64,000 nt of DNA, from contig NC_088679.1 in NCBI RefSeq assembly GCF_950023065.1, positions 79,732,001 through 79,796,000 of the forward strand. The letters are read 5' to 3'. The notes under the pieces are model-generated. The model saw only the letters and a list, made by a program, of their open reading frames with translations, was not told where the DNA came from and searched no databases. Within the stretch, counting starts at the first letter, position 1. Each line of letters starts with the position of its first letter. The DNA comes from Planococcus citri. Taxonomy: Eukaryota; Arthropoda; Insecta; Hemiptera; Pseudococcidae. Shown here piece by piece: positions 21,742 through 34,900 of the stretch. The position numbers were made by a program, and so were the translations under genes.

Positions 21742-24241
21742 CAAGGTGTCTAAACAGGACTATGACAGAACTGTTGACAGGGAAATTTTTTCCATTTTTT
21801 GGGAGGGGGAGGGGTGAAAATAGGATTGTGATGATCGAAATTCATTTGAGACAACAGTATTTTTTCATTTTCATTTTTAACGAGATAGAAATACAAAAAA
21901 TTAAAATTCTGAAAAAGGATAAATTTTGAATTCCAAGACGTGAAAAAAAAAAGGGAAAATGGCGGGGATTTTGTTCAAGGTTGGTCAAAAAAACAGTTTG
22001 TCAAAAATCAAAACAATAAATTCTGAACTTCGAATGAAAAAAATGGGGGGAAAATTCAGGATTTTTTTGCAATTTGGACAAAAAACTAAAAATTATTTGC
22101 AATTTTGACCAAAAAAAAAATGAGGACCTTTTTTGAAGCAAGTTTCACAGAAAAAAACTGGACTTTCCGGCTTGCCACAAACACAGTTTTTCTTGCAATT
22201 ATTATGGCCAAAAAAAATGGGACTTTTATTTCTGCTTTGACAAAAAAACAAGACTTATTTTCCCTATTTTGATTTTTTTTTAAAGCAAGACCTTTTTTTT
22301 TCTAAGTTTATCAAGACCATGACTTTTTTGCAATTTTGAGAAAAATGTGACATTTTGACAATTTAATGGATAAAAAACTGAGAATTTTTGTCAATTTTTT
22401 CAAAAATGTGATTTATTGATAGATATTTTATGAAAAACCAGAACGCTTTACGTAAATTTGGACAAAAAAAAAAAACTTGGCTTTTTTGCAGTCTTATTAA
22501 CACATGGATTTTTTTTTTAATTTAAAAAAAATGCAAAATTGACTTTTTATGCCAATTTTGAAAATGAATTGGAACCTTTTTTCTTGCAATTCCAATTTTT
22601 AAAAAGTAAGATTTTTTCAATTACAATATTTTGCTATAGACGATTTTTGCAATTTTTACCAGAAACCTCGACTTTTTTTCACCAATTTTAATTCTCAAAG
22701 GGGGATAGAAAAAATTTTGAGAAGTTCAAAATTCTGAAAGATGATGCAAAGTAAATGGAATTTTTGAAGCTTCTTTTGAAAAAATGAAAAAAGAACTTTA
22801 TGAGCGAATTTGGTAAAAATTAGGACTTTTAGTGCAATTTTGAGGAAAAAAAAACAAAAAAAATTGCTTAAAATTTCAACAAACGAGGATTTTTTGCAAT
22901 GTTGGTAAAAAGCAGGTCTTTATTCTTTTGTATTCCAAGACGTAAAAAAAATAGGAAAATGGCGGGAATTTTTTTCAAGGTTGGTTAAAAAAGAACAGTT
23001 TGCCAAAAATCAAAACAAATTCTAAACGAAAAATTTTGAACTTCAAAATATGAAAAAAATGGGGAAAAAATTCAGGAGTTTTTTGCAATTTGGACAAAAA
23101 ACTAAGAACTATTTGCAATTTTGACAAAAAAATATGGATTTTTTAAAAGCAAGTTTGACAGAAAAAACTGGACTTTCCGGCTTACCACAAATACGATTTT
23201 TCTTACAATTATGGTCAAAAAATGGGACTTTTATTTCTACTTTGACAAACAAACAAGACTTTTATTTTCCCTATTTTGGTTTTTTTTTTTCAAAGCAAGA
23301 CCTTTTTTTTTGTAAGTTCATTAATAACACGGCTTTTTTGCAATTTTGAAAAAAAATGTGACATTTTGACAATTTGATGGATAAAAAACTGAGAATTTTC
23401 GTCAATTTTTTCAAAAAAAATAAGTAATTGTGTCAAAAATATGATTTATTGATTTTTTAAGAAAAAAACCTTTTACGTAAATTTTAACAAAAAAATGACC
23501 TTTTAACAATTTTATTACGAACCTGATCTTTTTCGAAATTTAATTTAAAAATCTGCAATATTTTTGCAATTTTAACCAAAAATTGACTTCTTTTGCCAAT
23601 TTTAAAAATAAATTAGAACCTTTTTTTGCTTCCAATTTTTAAAAAATAAGATTTTTTCAATTACAACAAAAAAAACTTTTATGGTATTTTGACAAAAATA
23701 TGTGATTTTTTTTTTTTGCTATTTTGACCAAAAAAATGTACTTCTTACAATTTTATTACAAACATAATCCTTCGAAATTTAGACAATTTCTGCAAATTTT
23801 TACCAAAAACCTCGACTTTGTTTTAACCAATTTAAATTCTCAAAGGGGGATTGAAAAAATTTTGAGAAGTTCAAAATTCTGAAAGATGATGCAAAGTGAA
23901 TGGAATTTATTTTCGGAGCTTGAAAAAATGAAAATATGACTTTCTCTGCAAATTTTGTTAAAAATAGGACTTTTAGTGCAATTTTTATAGAAAAAAAAAA
24001 TTCTTAAAATTTCAACAAACGAGGACTTTTTGCAATGTTAGTAAAAAGCAGGTCTTTTCTTCAAAAAATTTCGCACTTAATGGAAATTCTAGCAAAACAG
24101 GATAGTTTTTGTCGAGAAATTTTTTCAAATGTTTTATTTAAAAAAATAAAAAAATGAAAATTTCAAAATAAGAAGAGAATATTATTGGAATTTGGCAAAA
24201 ATCAGCATAAAGTCAGGATTCAGGACTGTTGAGACACCTTG
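21742..24241. mobile_element. 2.5-kb non-coding element with CAAGGTGTCT ends
   Basis: CAAGGTGTCTAAACAGGACT at 21742 is matched inverted at the right end (AGGACTGTTGAGACACCTTG, 24222-24241), with one mismatch and one indel-like difference. The inside is two direct, diverged copies of a ~1.0-kb segment (21933-22925 and 22936-24060). Both begin CCAAGACGT and carry AAAATGGCGGG, GGACTTTCCGGCTT, TTCAAAATTCTGAAAGATGATGC (as TTCAAAATTCTGAAAG) and AATTTCAACAAACGAGGA. The body is A-rich and non-coding. A clear target duplication is not seen. Confidence 0.7.
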
Positions 24242-26474
24242 TGCACTGGTTTTCAGAATGAAATGTACGAGATCGCATCTCTCAGTCATTCTCATTTAAA
24301 CGAATGTTGTTTTCGATCTAGATAAACATACAGAAAAAAAATTAAGTACAAGGGAAACGCAACAAAAAATTTAAAAAATGTAAATCGGACGACTTTCGAG
24401 AACATCAGTTTCAAAAACACGATAATACTATTTAATTTTGTGCAAAAAAAAAATTGGACAATCAATGATGGAAAAGAAATCATGCAATAATTTTTATAAA
24501 ATATTTTGTACGAGATTTTTTTTTTAGAATATAAAATGGAAACCACGGTTACTTGTACATTTTGAAAAAATTAGCGACGATGTGTGATATCTAAAAAAAC
24601 GAGAGGTAAAAAAAAAAAATCAACCGCTATATCGAATCGTATTCTTAGAAAGCTCGTTTGAATTATTAACTATAAGGCGCAACGATAATTACTAATTCAA
24701 TTCGTACAACGAAATAAACCGATTTTCATTAATTTGAACGAGAAAAAAAAATCATGGAAAGTGCTTTTCCAGTCGTCATGTGATACTCGCTTAAATATAA
24801 TAATATTTTTAAAGAGTAGTCTATCTATATAATGCGTTTATTTAATAATGTTTTTTTTTTCTCTTTAAAGTTTCTGTTATTGCTATAATAATTAAGGGGA
24901 AAAAATGAAATTAAAATCGATAGATGATAAAAAAAATTATCCGCGTAATTCTCGGATTATATATATATTTTTTTGAGCTACTAAACAAAAAAAAAGTAAT
25001 AATAATTTGTTTTCGTGGTAACGAGCGAAAAAAAAAATACTAAACCGCGTAAGTATAATATAACAAAACCGTGTTATTTTTTTAAGGTAAAAAAAAAATC
25101 GTACGTATATAAATTTATATTTGGACCAACCAATCAACGTATACAAGTATCGATTGCCCAACATCATTGTCTTCGAGTAGTTCGTTTTTAAATTTTAGCC
25201 TAATTCGTTAAGTATTTTGTTTGAAAGCTTCGTTACAATAGACCAAGCCGCTGCGCTGGTCTATTTGATAAATGATAAGTATTTCTCAAAGAATAAAAAA
25301 AGCAAAAAAAAAAAACCGTAGTCTTGATAGGTATTTATATAACTCGATTTTTTCACGTTTCTCAACGAATTGCGGCTTTTCACTTTTATATCTCATCGAT
25401 GAGGCAAAATGGTTTGATACGAAATAACCGATCAGCCTGTTTTCTACACTGTCGGAGGTATTTTTACGTTATTTCATTTTAATAAATAATAATTTATAAT
25501 ACCGAGTCAACCGAATGTGAGATGTTTTCTCGAATGTTTGTTATTTTTACATACTATTATACAAGTGACCAGCGTTAAAAAATTTTTTCTTTTCGAAATA
25601 TCAAATCGAAATCGGCGTATAGCTTACGAACACGTTTGCAATTGACAAAAAATAAATAAAATAAAATAAAAAGAAAAAAAATCGGCGGCGTTTTCATTAC
25701 CTATTAATATTGTTTAGATATATCATCATCGTAAACGTTAATGTATAATTTATTTTATTAATTATTATTATTACTATTATTATCGTTGTTGTTGTTATTA
25801 TCACCATTAGGTACTTAACTTTATAGCGTTGTTATCGCGTTGCATAAAAAATTTTTATATTATGTATCTACTATTGATTTTTGTACGAAACGAAATAAAA
25901 CATCTGACACGTTATGTCGTAATATCAATACCCATTTTTTTCTCTCCTTTACCATCAATCACAGCTGTTGAATATTCGCCTTGGAATTCACGTTATGGTA
26001 GGATACACTCAACTGGGTGATTGAACATTACGTAATCCGATACACAGAGGTATTACACATTGAAATCCAGCACAATGAACCTCTTGGATACGATGCCTCA
26101 CCATACCACTAACGCTGCCTTCTTTAGAAAATGATAAGTAAAGGTGCATTATTCGACGAGAGTGAAAAATGAACTTCGACAAGAGTTCAGCGAGCGAAAC
26201 GAGCCCCACGAGCTTCACACTTGTCGAGGATCATTTCTAAACACTCGTTTAATAAGGTATTTTTCTTAATAAAGTGAGAAAAACGCTCAAACGATTAACG
26301 AATTAGAGCGAAGTGGCGTTTCGCTCACTCGATTAAAAAAAAATATGTAATCCAATAACTGCGATAAAAAATTCGAACGGTTATATTTGCTACGAAGAAT
26401 GAATAAAATTAAACTTTGAAATTTAAAAATAAAAAAATGGAAAAAAAAGAACATTGAAAAATATAAAACAGAAA
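24242..26474. other. AT-rich intergenic stretch, no gene recognised
   Basis: Long A/T runs, (ATT)n near 25755 and (GTT)n near 25785, with no conserved frame. The segment 26145-26330 has motifs of the kind GCGAGCGAAACGAGC and GAGCGAAGTGGCGTTTCGCTC, a short imperfect palindrome typical of dispersed insect repeats. Confidence 0.45.
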
Positions 26475-27505
26475 TTACTCAATAACCTGTGACACCGCGT
26501 TTCTTTCTTGCTCGGCTCTGAGCTTTTCTCTGGCTAAACGTCTTTCTTCAGCTAAAAGCCTGTTACGAATCATTCGTTCTCTTTGTTCATCGGTCAAGAC
26601 CTGAGTATGAAATACGAAATTCTAAATTACAAACGACGAAATCACACTTTCGAAGTCGAGTTTACACAGAGTACCATAGTTTAGATTCACGATATTAAAA
26701 TGTTGATAGAAAATCGAAACTTACGACTGGTTGATTTTGTTGAGGTGCAACGTTATTATCAGCGCTAGAATGTTGATTCAACAAAGCAGTAAATGGATCA
26801 ATCGCATCGTTCGCTGGTTCTTCGGTATCTTGTAAATTGTTCTCGTCAACTGTCTCTCTGATATCATCGTCCTCCATATCTAATCTTATTCGTTTCACGT
26901 AGTTCTAGAATTTAGATAAATCACGTTGTAAAATATTCTAAATCACCATAACAATAACGATATTCGGTGAATAATACTTACTGAAACTTGAGACTTATGG
27001 CCAAGCTTTTCAATCCTAGCGAGAGTATCGTCGAAGGTGAATTTAGGAAATAAACGATGAGTCCATTGTTCTAAACGTAACATGATAGCATCGAGATCTT
27101 CCTTTTCGTGTCCTTTGCCTTTGAATTTAGTATCTTTGAACCAGTCTTGGAGAATTTTAAGACCTCTGGGACCTCTTAATCTACGTTCGGGAGAACGAAA
27201 AAATATTTAGTATTACATTTATTATAACAAGTTGGAAAAAGAAAATATATTAAGCTAACCTATCGGCATCCAATTTCGGTTGAGGGTTCCTAACGATACG
27301 TTTCTTCTTCGGTTCAACTTTAACAGCGGGTACTTCGATAGCTTCTACGATGCCGAAATATTACACAATTAGTTGGTAAAAACGGAATTATTGAAATTGC
27401 GAACACAATTTAGTTACCTTCTTCCGGATTGACGTTTTCTGGCGGTGTACTCGGATTATCGACGTTATAGCTGTTGTCGCTGGCAAATCCATCATCATCG
27501 TCCAT
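26475..27505 (-). CDS. TIPIN: TIMELESS-interacting protein (TIPIN / Csm3-Swi3 family)
   Basis: Partner of TIMELESS in the nuclear fork-protection complex that stabilises stalled replication forks and aids checkpoint signalling. Five exons on the minus strand: 27418-27505, 27260-27344, 26982-27180, 26725-26904 and 26475-26600. They sum to 678 nt (225 residues plus stop), close to the usual small size of the family. The Swi3 domain is clear: KLDADRLRGPRGLKILQDWF, then KFKGKGHEKEDLDAIMLRLE, QWTHRLFPKFTFDDTLARIE and KLGHKSQVSNYVKRIRLDME. The C-terminal exon is a charged helix of the LTDEQRERMIRNRLLAEERR type, also typical of the family. The start at MDDDDGFASDN fits the acidic N terminus seen in homologues. 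A second open frame ends 15 nt upstream (see 27521-27778). Confidence 0.93.
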
Positions 27506-27520
27506 TTTTCGACGTGACAA

Positions 27521-27778
27521 TTACTGGGAGAAATTCGACTCTTCGTTTACGGCTTCGTTATTCGTATTCGTTTGACCAGTTCCGTTTGCGTCTTCGGCGT
27601 TGAGTCTTTTCAAATAACTACAAAGCAGATTTTTGTTTAGTTTATCGGTCAACGTTAGATCTTGTTGCAGAGACTGTAGGGTTCGATTTTCAGCGGTGTT
27701 CGTTTCCGATGTTAGAGTATTTGAGACAGATTCGCGATTTACGTCCTTTGAGCTGTTCAAAGAGTTCGAATCGGGCAT
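27521..27778 (-). CDS. Hypothetical 85-aa protein upstream of TIPIN in the same leader
   Basis: The open frame starts at ATG (27778) and stops at TAA, 15 nt before the TIPIN start codon and in the same reading frame as TIPIN. It is Ser/Thr/Asn-rich at both ends with a short amphipathic middle (LQQDLTLTDKLNKNLLCSYL). I do not recognise the family. A consistent 75-nt intron (27795-27869, donor CAA|GTAAGT, acceptor CCGTAG) lies just upstream, which places this frame and TIPIN on one likely transcript. It could be a true first cistron of a dicistronic mRNA, a long regulatory upstream ORF, or an N-terminal extension of TIPIN reached by readthrough. Confidence 0.55.
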   Translation of the reverse strand: MPDSNSLNSSKDVNRESVSNTLTSETNTAENRTLQSLQQDLTLTDKLNKNLLCSYLKRLNAEDANGTGQTNTNNEAVNEESNFSQ

Positions 27779-28027
27779 ATTCAGTGATCTTTTGCTACGG
27801 AAATAAAACACGCGCCAAAATAAAAGCTATTCGCGTAAAGGGTACGGATAGTAAAAACACGAGACTTACTTGATGCTTCGGTGAAATTTTCGATGAAATA
27901 ATGGCGAAAAGAGTTGAATTGTGTACGAGATGACTAATAATTCATAAAATCAAAATGAAAACTTGTAAAAAAGTGAAAATGAGTCATCGTCAAAGTTGTA
28001 GTAGCGAAAATAATCGCGCGATAACGT

Positions 28028-28039
28028 TGCGCATGCGCA
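28028..28039. promoter_or_regulatory. NRF1-type palindrome upstream of TIPIN
   Basis: TGCGCATGCGCA matches the consensus of NRF1 (insect ewg). It lies about 160 bp upstream of the inferred TIPIN leader intron, in a CpG-bearing stretch within otherwise AT-rich DNA. Function is inferred from motif and position. Confidence 0.55.
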
Positions 28040-28924
28040 GTAGAGTTTGTTATTGTTTTTGTTGTTCGGAAACGATGAAAAACGAAAACCGAAACGATTC
28101 AAACGTGAAAAAATGACTAATAATTAAATAAAGTTGCACAATTATTCATGGTGTGGTGAAAAATAGCTAGATAATTCAATTCGGTCGTACTATTTTTCAT
28201 GGTGTGGTGAACTAAATTCAACAAGTTTTTCGTTTTTCATTTCATGATAACGACAGAACAATGAGAAATGAAATGATTTTAGATTTTTGCAAAGTGAACA
28301 AGGACTTTGAGTAAATTTTCTGAGTTTTCAACTTCTCATTCCGTCTCTGCTATTCTTGATTCAATCATCTTCAACCAACTTGAAAATCATCTGATAAAAG
28401 CATGAAAATCATCTACTAGAATTGATTGATTTTTCTGAAATTCAGCACCATAATCGAAATCTGCGCACAGAAATTTTCACTCTACGTCCGCTTCAACGAT
28501 CACCGAAGCCTACACAAACAGAATTCTGGATAGTCATTATAACAATTAACCATTAATCGTACTTCAGACTGAAAAATCGATTTAATAATCAATGGAAAAT
28601 ACAACTTAAACATCTCGAAGTGAAAACAAAAATAATTTATAAAATAACATTATACGATTTCATCAATGAAACTTGATAATGTATCATAATAAAAACGACA
28701 CTAACAAAAACATTATAACACGATGATGATAATATTTCACATATAAACGCCGGACAAGCCGTATCAAGATGTCACAATATGTACATCTTTCGTAAAAGCA
28801 CAATATTATTTAAAATCTGCTAAATTGATGATTCTTACAATCACACGATACTGTACAATCCGTTCATCTACATTACCTAGAGATTTTTGTAAAAGATACA
28901 CTCTTCAATCTTCGTACTACATTT
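28040..28924. other. Intergenic spacer between TIPIN promoter and VIRMA 3' end
   Basis: No coding frame is seen. The part near 28925 is presumably VIRMA 3' UTR, since VIRMA is transcribed leftward into it. Confidence 0.5.
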
Positions 28925-31900
28925 CTAAATAGGAGGGAACGAAGGTGGCGGTGGTCTTAGATGTCTTAGAATCGACGCATGGGGCGGTGGATGATGCCTA
29001 AGCTGCGGAGGACCCGGTCTCACCGGAGGAGGCCAACGTAAAGCCATGCTGAATCTCATCAAATCAGCACCTCGAATCATTAAAGGAGCTCCTGTCGGAT
29101 GACGGATGACGGAGGGTTGATTTTTCACCACCGTTCGACCGGACGGTTTAGTCGATAGTAAAGGATGCCAAGAATTTAGTACTCCTGTAACAAAAGACGA
29201 TCGATAAGAATTTCATACAAATGTTACGAATCGAATTGAGCAGAAATTATTCAACCAGTACCTCTGGCTGGTCTGAACGACGAATGAAAATGAACAGCAG
29301 CTGCAGCATTGTTTCTATCTTGTAGAAAAGAGTGCAACGTACGATTTCTAACGTTACCGGTGATATCGGAAATCTGATGTTTACCGGTGATTCGGTTGTA
29401 ACCGGTGGACGCAGCTTGCTGGTTGTGCTTTTCTAAAGCTATAAAATCATCTACGTGAAGAGAAGGTGCACGAGATGAATTCGGTATACGCGAACGGAAC
29501 GCGTCGTTGCGATGAGGACCTATGATAGGTCTCATGAAAGTGCGAGGTTTAGCTGGTTTGATAGCTGCAAACAAAAAGAGAATATTTTCAACGTAACATA
29601 ATATATAGTCCAGCATATGACAATAGGAGTAATTGCACCCCCCCCCGCCCCCGCCGATCCTCCGGGACAACTTTTTTCTTGAAGGGGACATCCTAAGGAA
29701 CATTTTAAAGTAAACTTACCCAAAAAAAAGTTGGCCTTACTTACAAAATGGCGCCCATTTTGATTGACAGGTCAGCCGAAATCGCTGATTTTGCGTTTTA
29801 ACATAGGACTTGCACGAACTTTTTCAAACTTTACAAAGGTAGATCGAAAGATCATGCAAAAATTCATCACCTGTCAAAATTTCAAGTGCTAAAGTGCGTT
29901 TTTCGATTTTTGGTGAATTTTTGAAAATCGAATTTTGGCCAAAAATGAGGGAAAAAATCAAAATTTTACCTAATTGACCCAGAAAGCTGAAATTTGGGAT
30001 ATACCCTATTTTCGACATGCCAAACCGATTGAAAACGGTTTCAACCCGTTTTGAGCAGTTCTGGAGCTTCCAGCAGATTTTTGAAACTCGAAATTTCCAC
30101 AAAATTCCATCAAATTGGAGTTGTAAAGCTGAAATTAATTCTAAAAACTAATTTCAATACGCTACGAAGTACTGCAGGTGAATTTCAAGGCGTTTTGGAG
30201 CCTCCAGCGACTTTTTAAAAATTCCTAAAACCTCCAGCAGATTTTCGAAACTTTAAATTTTCACAAAATTTCATCAAATGGAGATGGAAAGCTGAAATTT
30301 ACTCTACACTCCAATTTTAACACCCTCTGAAGACGACTTCTGGTGGGTTCAACTCATTTTAGGGCCTCCAGCGACTTTTTTGAAAATTACTGAAGCCTCC
30401 AGTAGATTTTTGAAACTTGAAATTTCCTTAAAATTTCATCAAACTGAGATGGAGAGTCGAAATTCATTCAGCAAACTAGTTTCAATACGCTACAAAGTTG
30501 ACTGCTGGTGGATTTTCAAGTCGTTTTGGAGCCTCCAGCGACTTTTTGAAAGGTTGTGTGACGCTTTTTTGGAAAATTGAAAATTTCCTAAAAGTAGCTG
30601 GAATAAATTATTGTTGGGGAAATTTCAAGTTTCAAAAATCTACTGGAGGATCCAGTAATTTTCAAAAAAATCGCTGGAGGCCCTAAAATGACTTGAACCC
30701 ACCTGAAGTCGTCTTCAGAGGGTGTTAAAATTGGAGTGTAGAGTAAATTTCAGCTTTCCATCTCCATTTGATGAAAATTTGTGAAAATTTAAAGTTTCAA
30801 AAAAAGTCGCTGGAGGCCCTAAAATTACTTGAACCCACCTGAAGTCGACTTCAAAGGGAGTTAAAATTGGAATGTAGAGTAAATTTCAGCTTTGCATCTC
30901 CATTTGATGAAATTTTGTGAAAATTTGAAGTTTCGAAAATCTGCTGGAGGTTTTAGGAATTTTCAAAAAGTCGCTGGAGGCTCCAAAACGGTTTGAAATT
31001 CACCTGCAGTACTTCGTAGCGTATTGAAATTAGTTTTTAGAATTAATTTCAGCTTTACAACTCCAATTTGATGGAATTTTGTGGGAATTTCGAGTTTCAA
31101 AAATCTGCTGGAGGCTCCAGAACTGCTCAAAACGGGTTGAAACCGTTTTCAATCGGTTTGGCATGTCGAAAATAGGGTATATCCCAAATTTCAGCTTTCT
31201 GGGTCAATTTGGTAAAATTTTGATTTTTTCCCTCATTTTTGGCCAAAATTCGATTTTCAAAAATTCACCAAAAATCGAAAAACGCACTTTAGCACTTGAA
31301 ATTTTGACAGGTGATGAATTTTTGCATGATCTTTCGATCTACCTTTGTAAAGTTTGAAAAAGTTCGTGCAAGTCCTATGTTAAAACGCAAAATCTGCGAT
31401 TTCGGCTGACCTGTCAATCAAAATGGCCGCCATTTTGTAAGTAAGGCCAAATTTTTTTGGCAAGTTTGCTTTAAAATGTTCCTTAGGATGTCCCCTTTAA
31501 GAAAAAAGTTGTCCTGGAGGATCGGTGGGGGGGGGCAATTACTCCTATTGTCATATGCCGGACTAATACATATTGATTTACTATTTCAAAGCTGACACAC
31601 ACGTTTAGAATGTAGACACTTACCCAGAACAGTAGGTATAGGTTTATTTTCTAATTCTTCGGACGCTTCGGCGGAATCTTTTTTAGCTAAATCGTGATGA
31701 GCAGCTTCTCTATGACCTAATTTTTCCAACTCGGTTTCCAAATTGAAATTAGGAATAAACGTACTAACCACTTCTTCCAAATTACAAACGACCTGAACAG
31801 ATTAGGAAAAAAACGCATATTATACAATTTATATACACACACTTAGGTACATTTTCAACACACTAAATTCAACTCACTTGTTCGGTATCTTGATCGATAT

Positions 31901-34900
31901 CATCTAGCGGAGCCACCGATAACCAATACGCCACACTAAGTCTTTCATCATCCACATCTCCCAGCACGAAAACCGGTCTAGATTGGAACTGAGTCAACAA
32001 CGGCTCCGGTAAATCCAAGATCAACTCGATCGCAGCATTTTCCGAGCCATCTGTATTCTGAGCATCGTTCAACGTACCAATCAGCGTAGTCACGTTAGCT
32101 CTCATCGACTGGAATAAATCTTCCACCGTATCCGGAGTTGAGCTTTCCAACAAAAGACTATCGAGCTGCTCCAGAACATGTTTCTCTTCGCTGGCTTCTC
32201 TCTCAACGCCATTTTGATGACTCCATTTCAATAACTTGGCCAACTCTTGGCAACTGATCGACAGCGTTCTCAAGTTAACTCCGGCCCCCTCCTGTACAGG
32301 AATATCTCTAGACGCGCATTCTTTGAGTAAATCGAGTAAAGCTGAAAGACAACTGAGACAATCGGCGTTCTCTTTGTTCCATTCTTGAGCTAATTTCTGT
32401 ACAACGTTGTAGAGCGTATTAGGGTATTCGGAAAGGCAGACTTTTAAACGATACATTCCGTAATCGTATTCGGTCAACGTGATACAAGTTCTTAGAGCAG
32501 CGGCGATCGATGAAAATGCATTCGATTGGTTTTCGACGTGTTTAACTAGAGCTTCGCACAACATTCTGAATAAATTCTTCGAAGGTAACGAATTCGATAA
32601 ATAAGTCTCGACCGAAACGGTCTGACTAGGAGGAGGATACAGAGATATTTCTATATCGCACAGAGCCTGTATCATCGACAAAATATACTCTTGTCCTTGC
32701 ACATGGTACACATTATCCGTACAATTGGTCGCCAAATAAGTTAAAATAGTAGTCCAAAATTCGGCGAACATCTCGTCTCCTTTACCAGGCGCTGTTGTGA
32801 TCTGTATAACGCTCATTTTCAACGCCGAATGATTTAGTAAACAAGCCAATACGTTAAGTAATCGTACAGCTCTACTAGAAAGCTTCTCGCCGCCGGAGAT
32901 CTCATTCCATAAGCTAGTCAATACGCTACGACTTACTGCCAGAGCAGAAGGAGGTCCTAGATCAGATAACTGTACACAGACTCTCTTGAGGACTTGTAAC
33001 AAAGGCTGAGAGCTGCTGTAACATAAAGTTACCAGGAATTCTTGCAGTTGCCCGTTCAAAGGGAGTAGATGAGCTGACCACAGTTTACGCGAATTGGTCG
33101 CTAGCAATATTTCACTTTCGGTTAGAGGAGTTTTAGTTTGGATTGGAAATGGTAATGGTAACAATTCGGAGATGAGTGATAAACACGGTAGGAAAGTTTC
33201 CGGCAAACTTGTCGCGTATTTTAGCACTTCGGACATCATCAGAGTCCATACGCTTTTATTCAACGATCTAGAATCGTTCAGAGGCTCGATGGCTACGGTT
33301 TGCGTGTACGATAACAAAGTTTCGACTATTTCTTTCATCGTTTCTCCGACTTCTGAATGGATCAACGACGTCTGCGTTATGTAGAACATGAGGCAGTATG
33401 TTTTTAGCAGAGCTGGAACCGCTGTTAGATCTTTGAAGTCGACGTCTCTGCACCGAACAACGTACTCGACCAGAGCTCGAATCAGTTGCACTGCAGGAAG
33501 GACCAAAGATATCATGGCTGATCCTTCTTTTCCGGCCAAAGTGCACGCGTGTAAGTGAGGTCTTTCGTAATGATTACATATTTTATGCAATACGGACGTC
33601 AGATAAGTCAATCCTTCTTGAGAAAACAACTGTATCAAGACGAATTTATACTTTAGCTCGGTGCACTCTTCTTCGTCGACGTATTTAGGACACGGTACAG
33701 CTAAATGTCTCAGCAGTCTAACGGCGGTTATCAGCTCTCCCGGATATAATATGGCTTTTTCGGTGTGTTTTTTTAGATAATCGCACAGATCGGTGATATC
33801 GTTGTAGGAGAAACAGCTCTCGTTACGAATCGGGTTAAGCCACGATGAATTATTCGAATCCGATTGCCAGCTGCCTACTTCTATTAAATCGCTTCTGTGA
33901 CGTTCCAAGAAGGTGACGTTATCCGAGCTGCGAACCACCATCCACATCAAGTCTTGGATGTACGCTTTACCTGGAGACTTTCGTCGTTCCCTGCCGCTAC
34001 TCCGGCTGTACTGTAAAGCTTTCAAGAACGGTTTGATGAGATCTCCGCGACTTAGAACGTGCGTTACGGCGTGTTTGCCCAGTATAGTGGACGTTAAATG
34101 ATACAGCGAAGATAACGTTTCGAGTAACTGGCTGTTATCTATATCGGTGGTCTGTTCTACTCGCCATTTGTACTGAAACCCGTCAGCCAAGTTGAGAACG
34201 TGAAGCGTATGAGCCATATGAAGTCCTAACTGAGGCGAAATAGCGTACTGATCATCGGCCGTCGACGTTAGCATCTTGAGAATGCGATTCGCAGCCACAG
34301 ATTGACTAGCCAAATATAGCATTCCCTCTTCCGTATCCAGTAACTCGGCTAGTATTTCTAGAATACAAGATACAACTCCTGGATGCGCGATGAACTCGGG
34401 TACAGCGATCGCGGTGGCGATCAATTCGATGAAATGGAAATACTGCAAATAAGAATACACAGCTGCGCTCGCTTCCGCGGTATTTATAGGGAACTCGAAC
34501 CTCGAACATACAGGAAGTAATCTAACAGGCTGACAAATCAGCATAGGAGCTTCGCGTAAATACCGCAGTGTTTCTTCTAGAAACATACTCAGATTTTCCA
34601 CATCTTCGGCACCAGGCCGGTTAGGTTTCGAGTCGCTGTCGACGGCGGTAATCGCGTACACGTTTTCTAGTACCTCGTAGAGGTGCAATTTGCGAAAGAT
34701 ATTGATCAACGAGTATCGTACTCGGGCCAGACGAGTATTACGGAATACTTTCACGAGCCTTTGGTAGCCATTTTCTGCATAGCATACGGTATCGTTCGAC
34801 GTGGCTAGGAATTGTTCGACGGATGTGCCGTAGTTTAACGAGATATCCAGTGCTTTGAGTATGGCTAATTTTACAGAAAGAGCGACGTATTCTTTTTCGT

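Noticed and set aside
31079..31357. 92-codon open frame
   Set aside because: It is one arm of foldback element B, mirrored at 29824-30102. Not counted as a gene.
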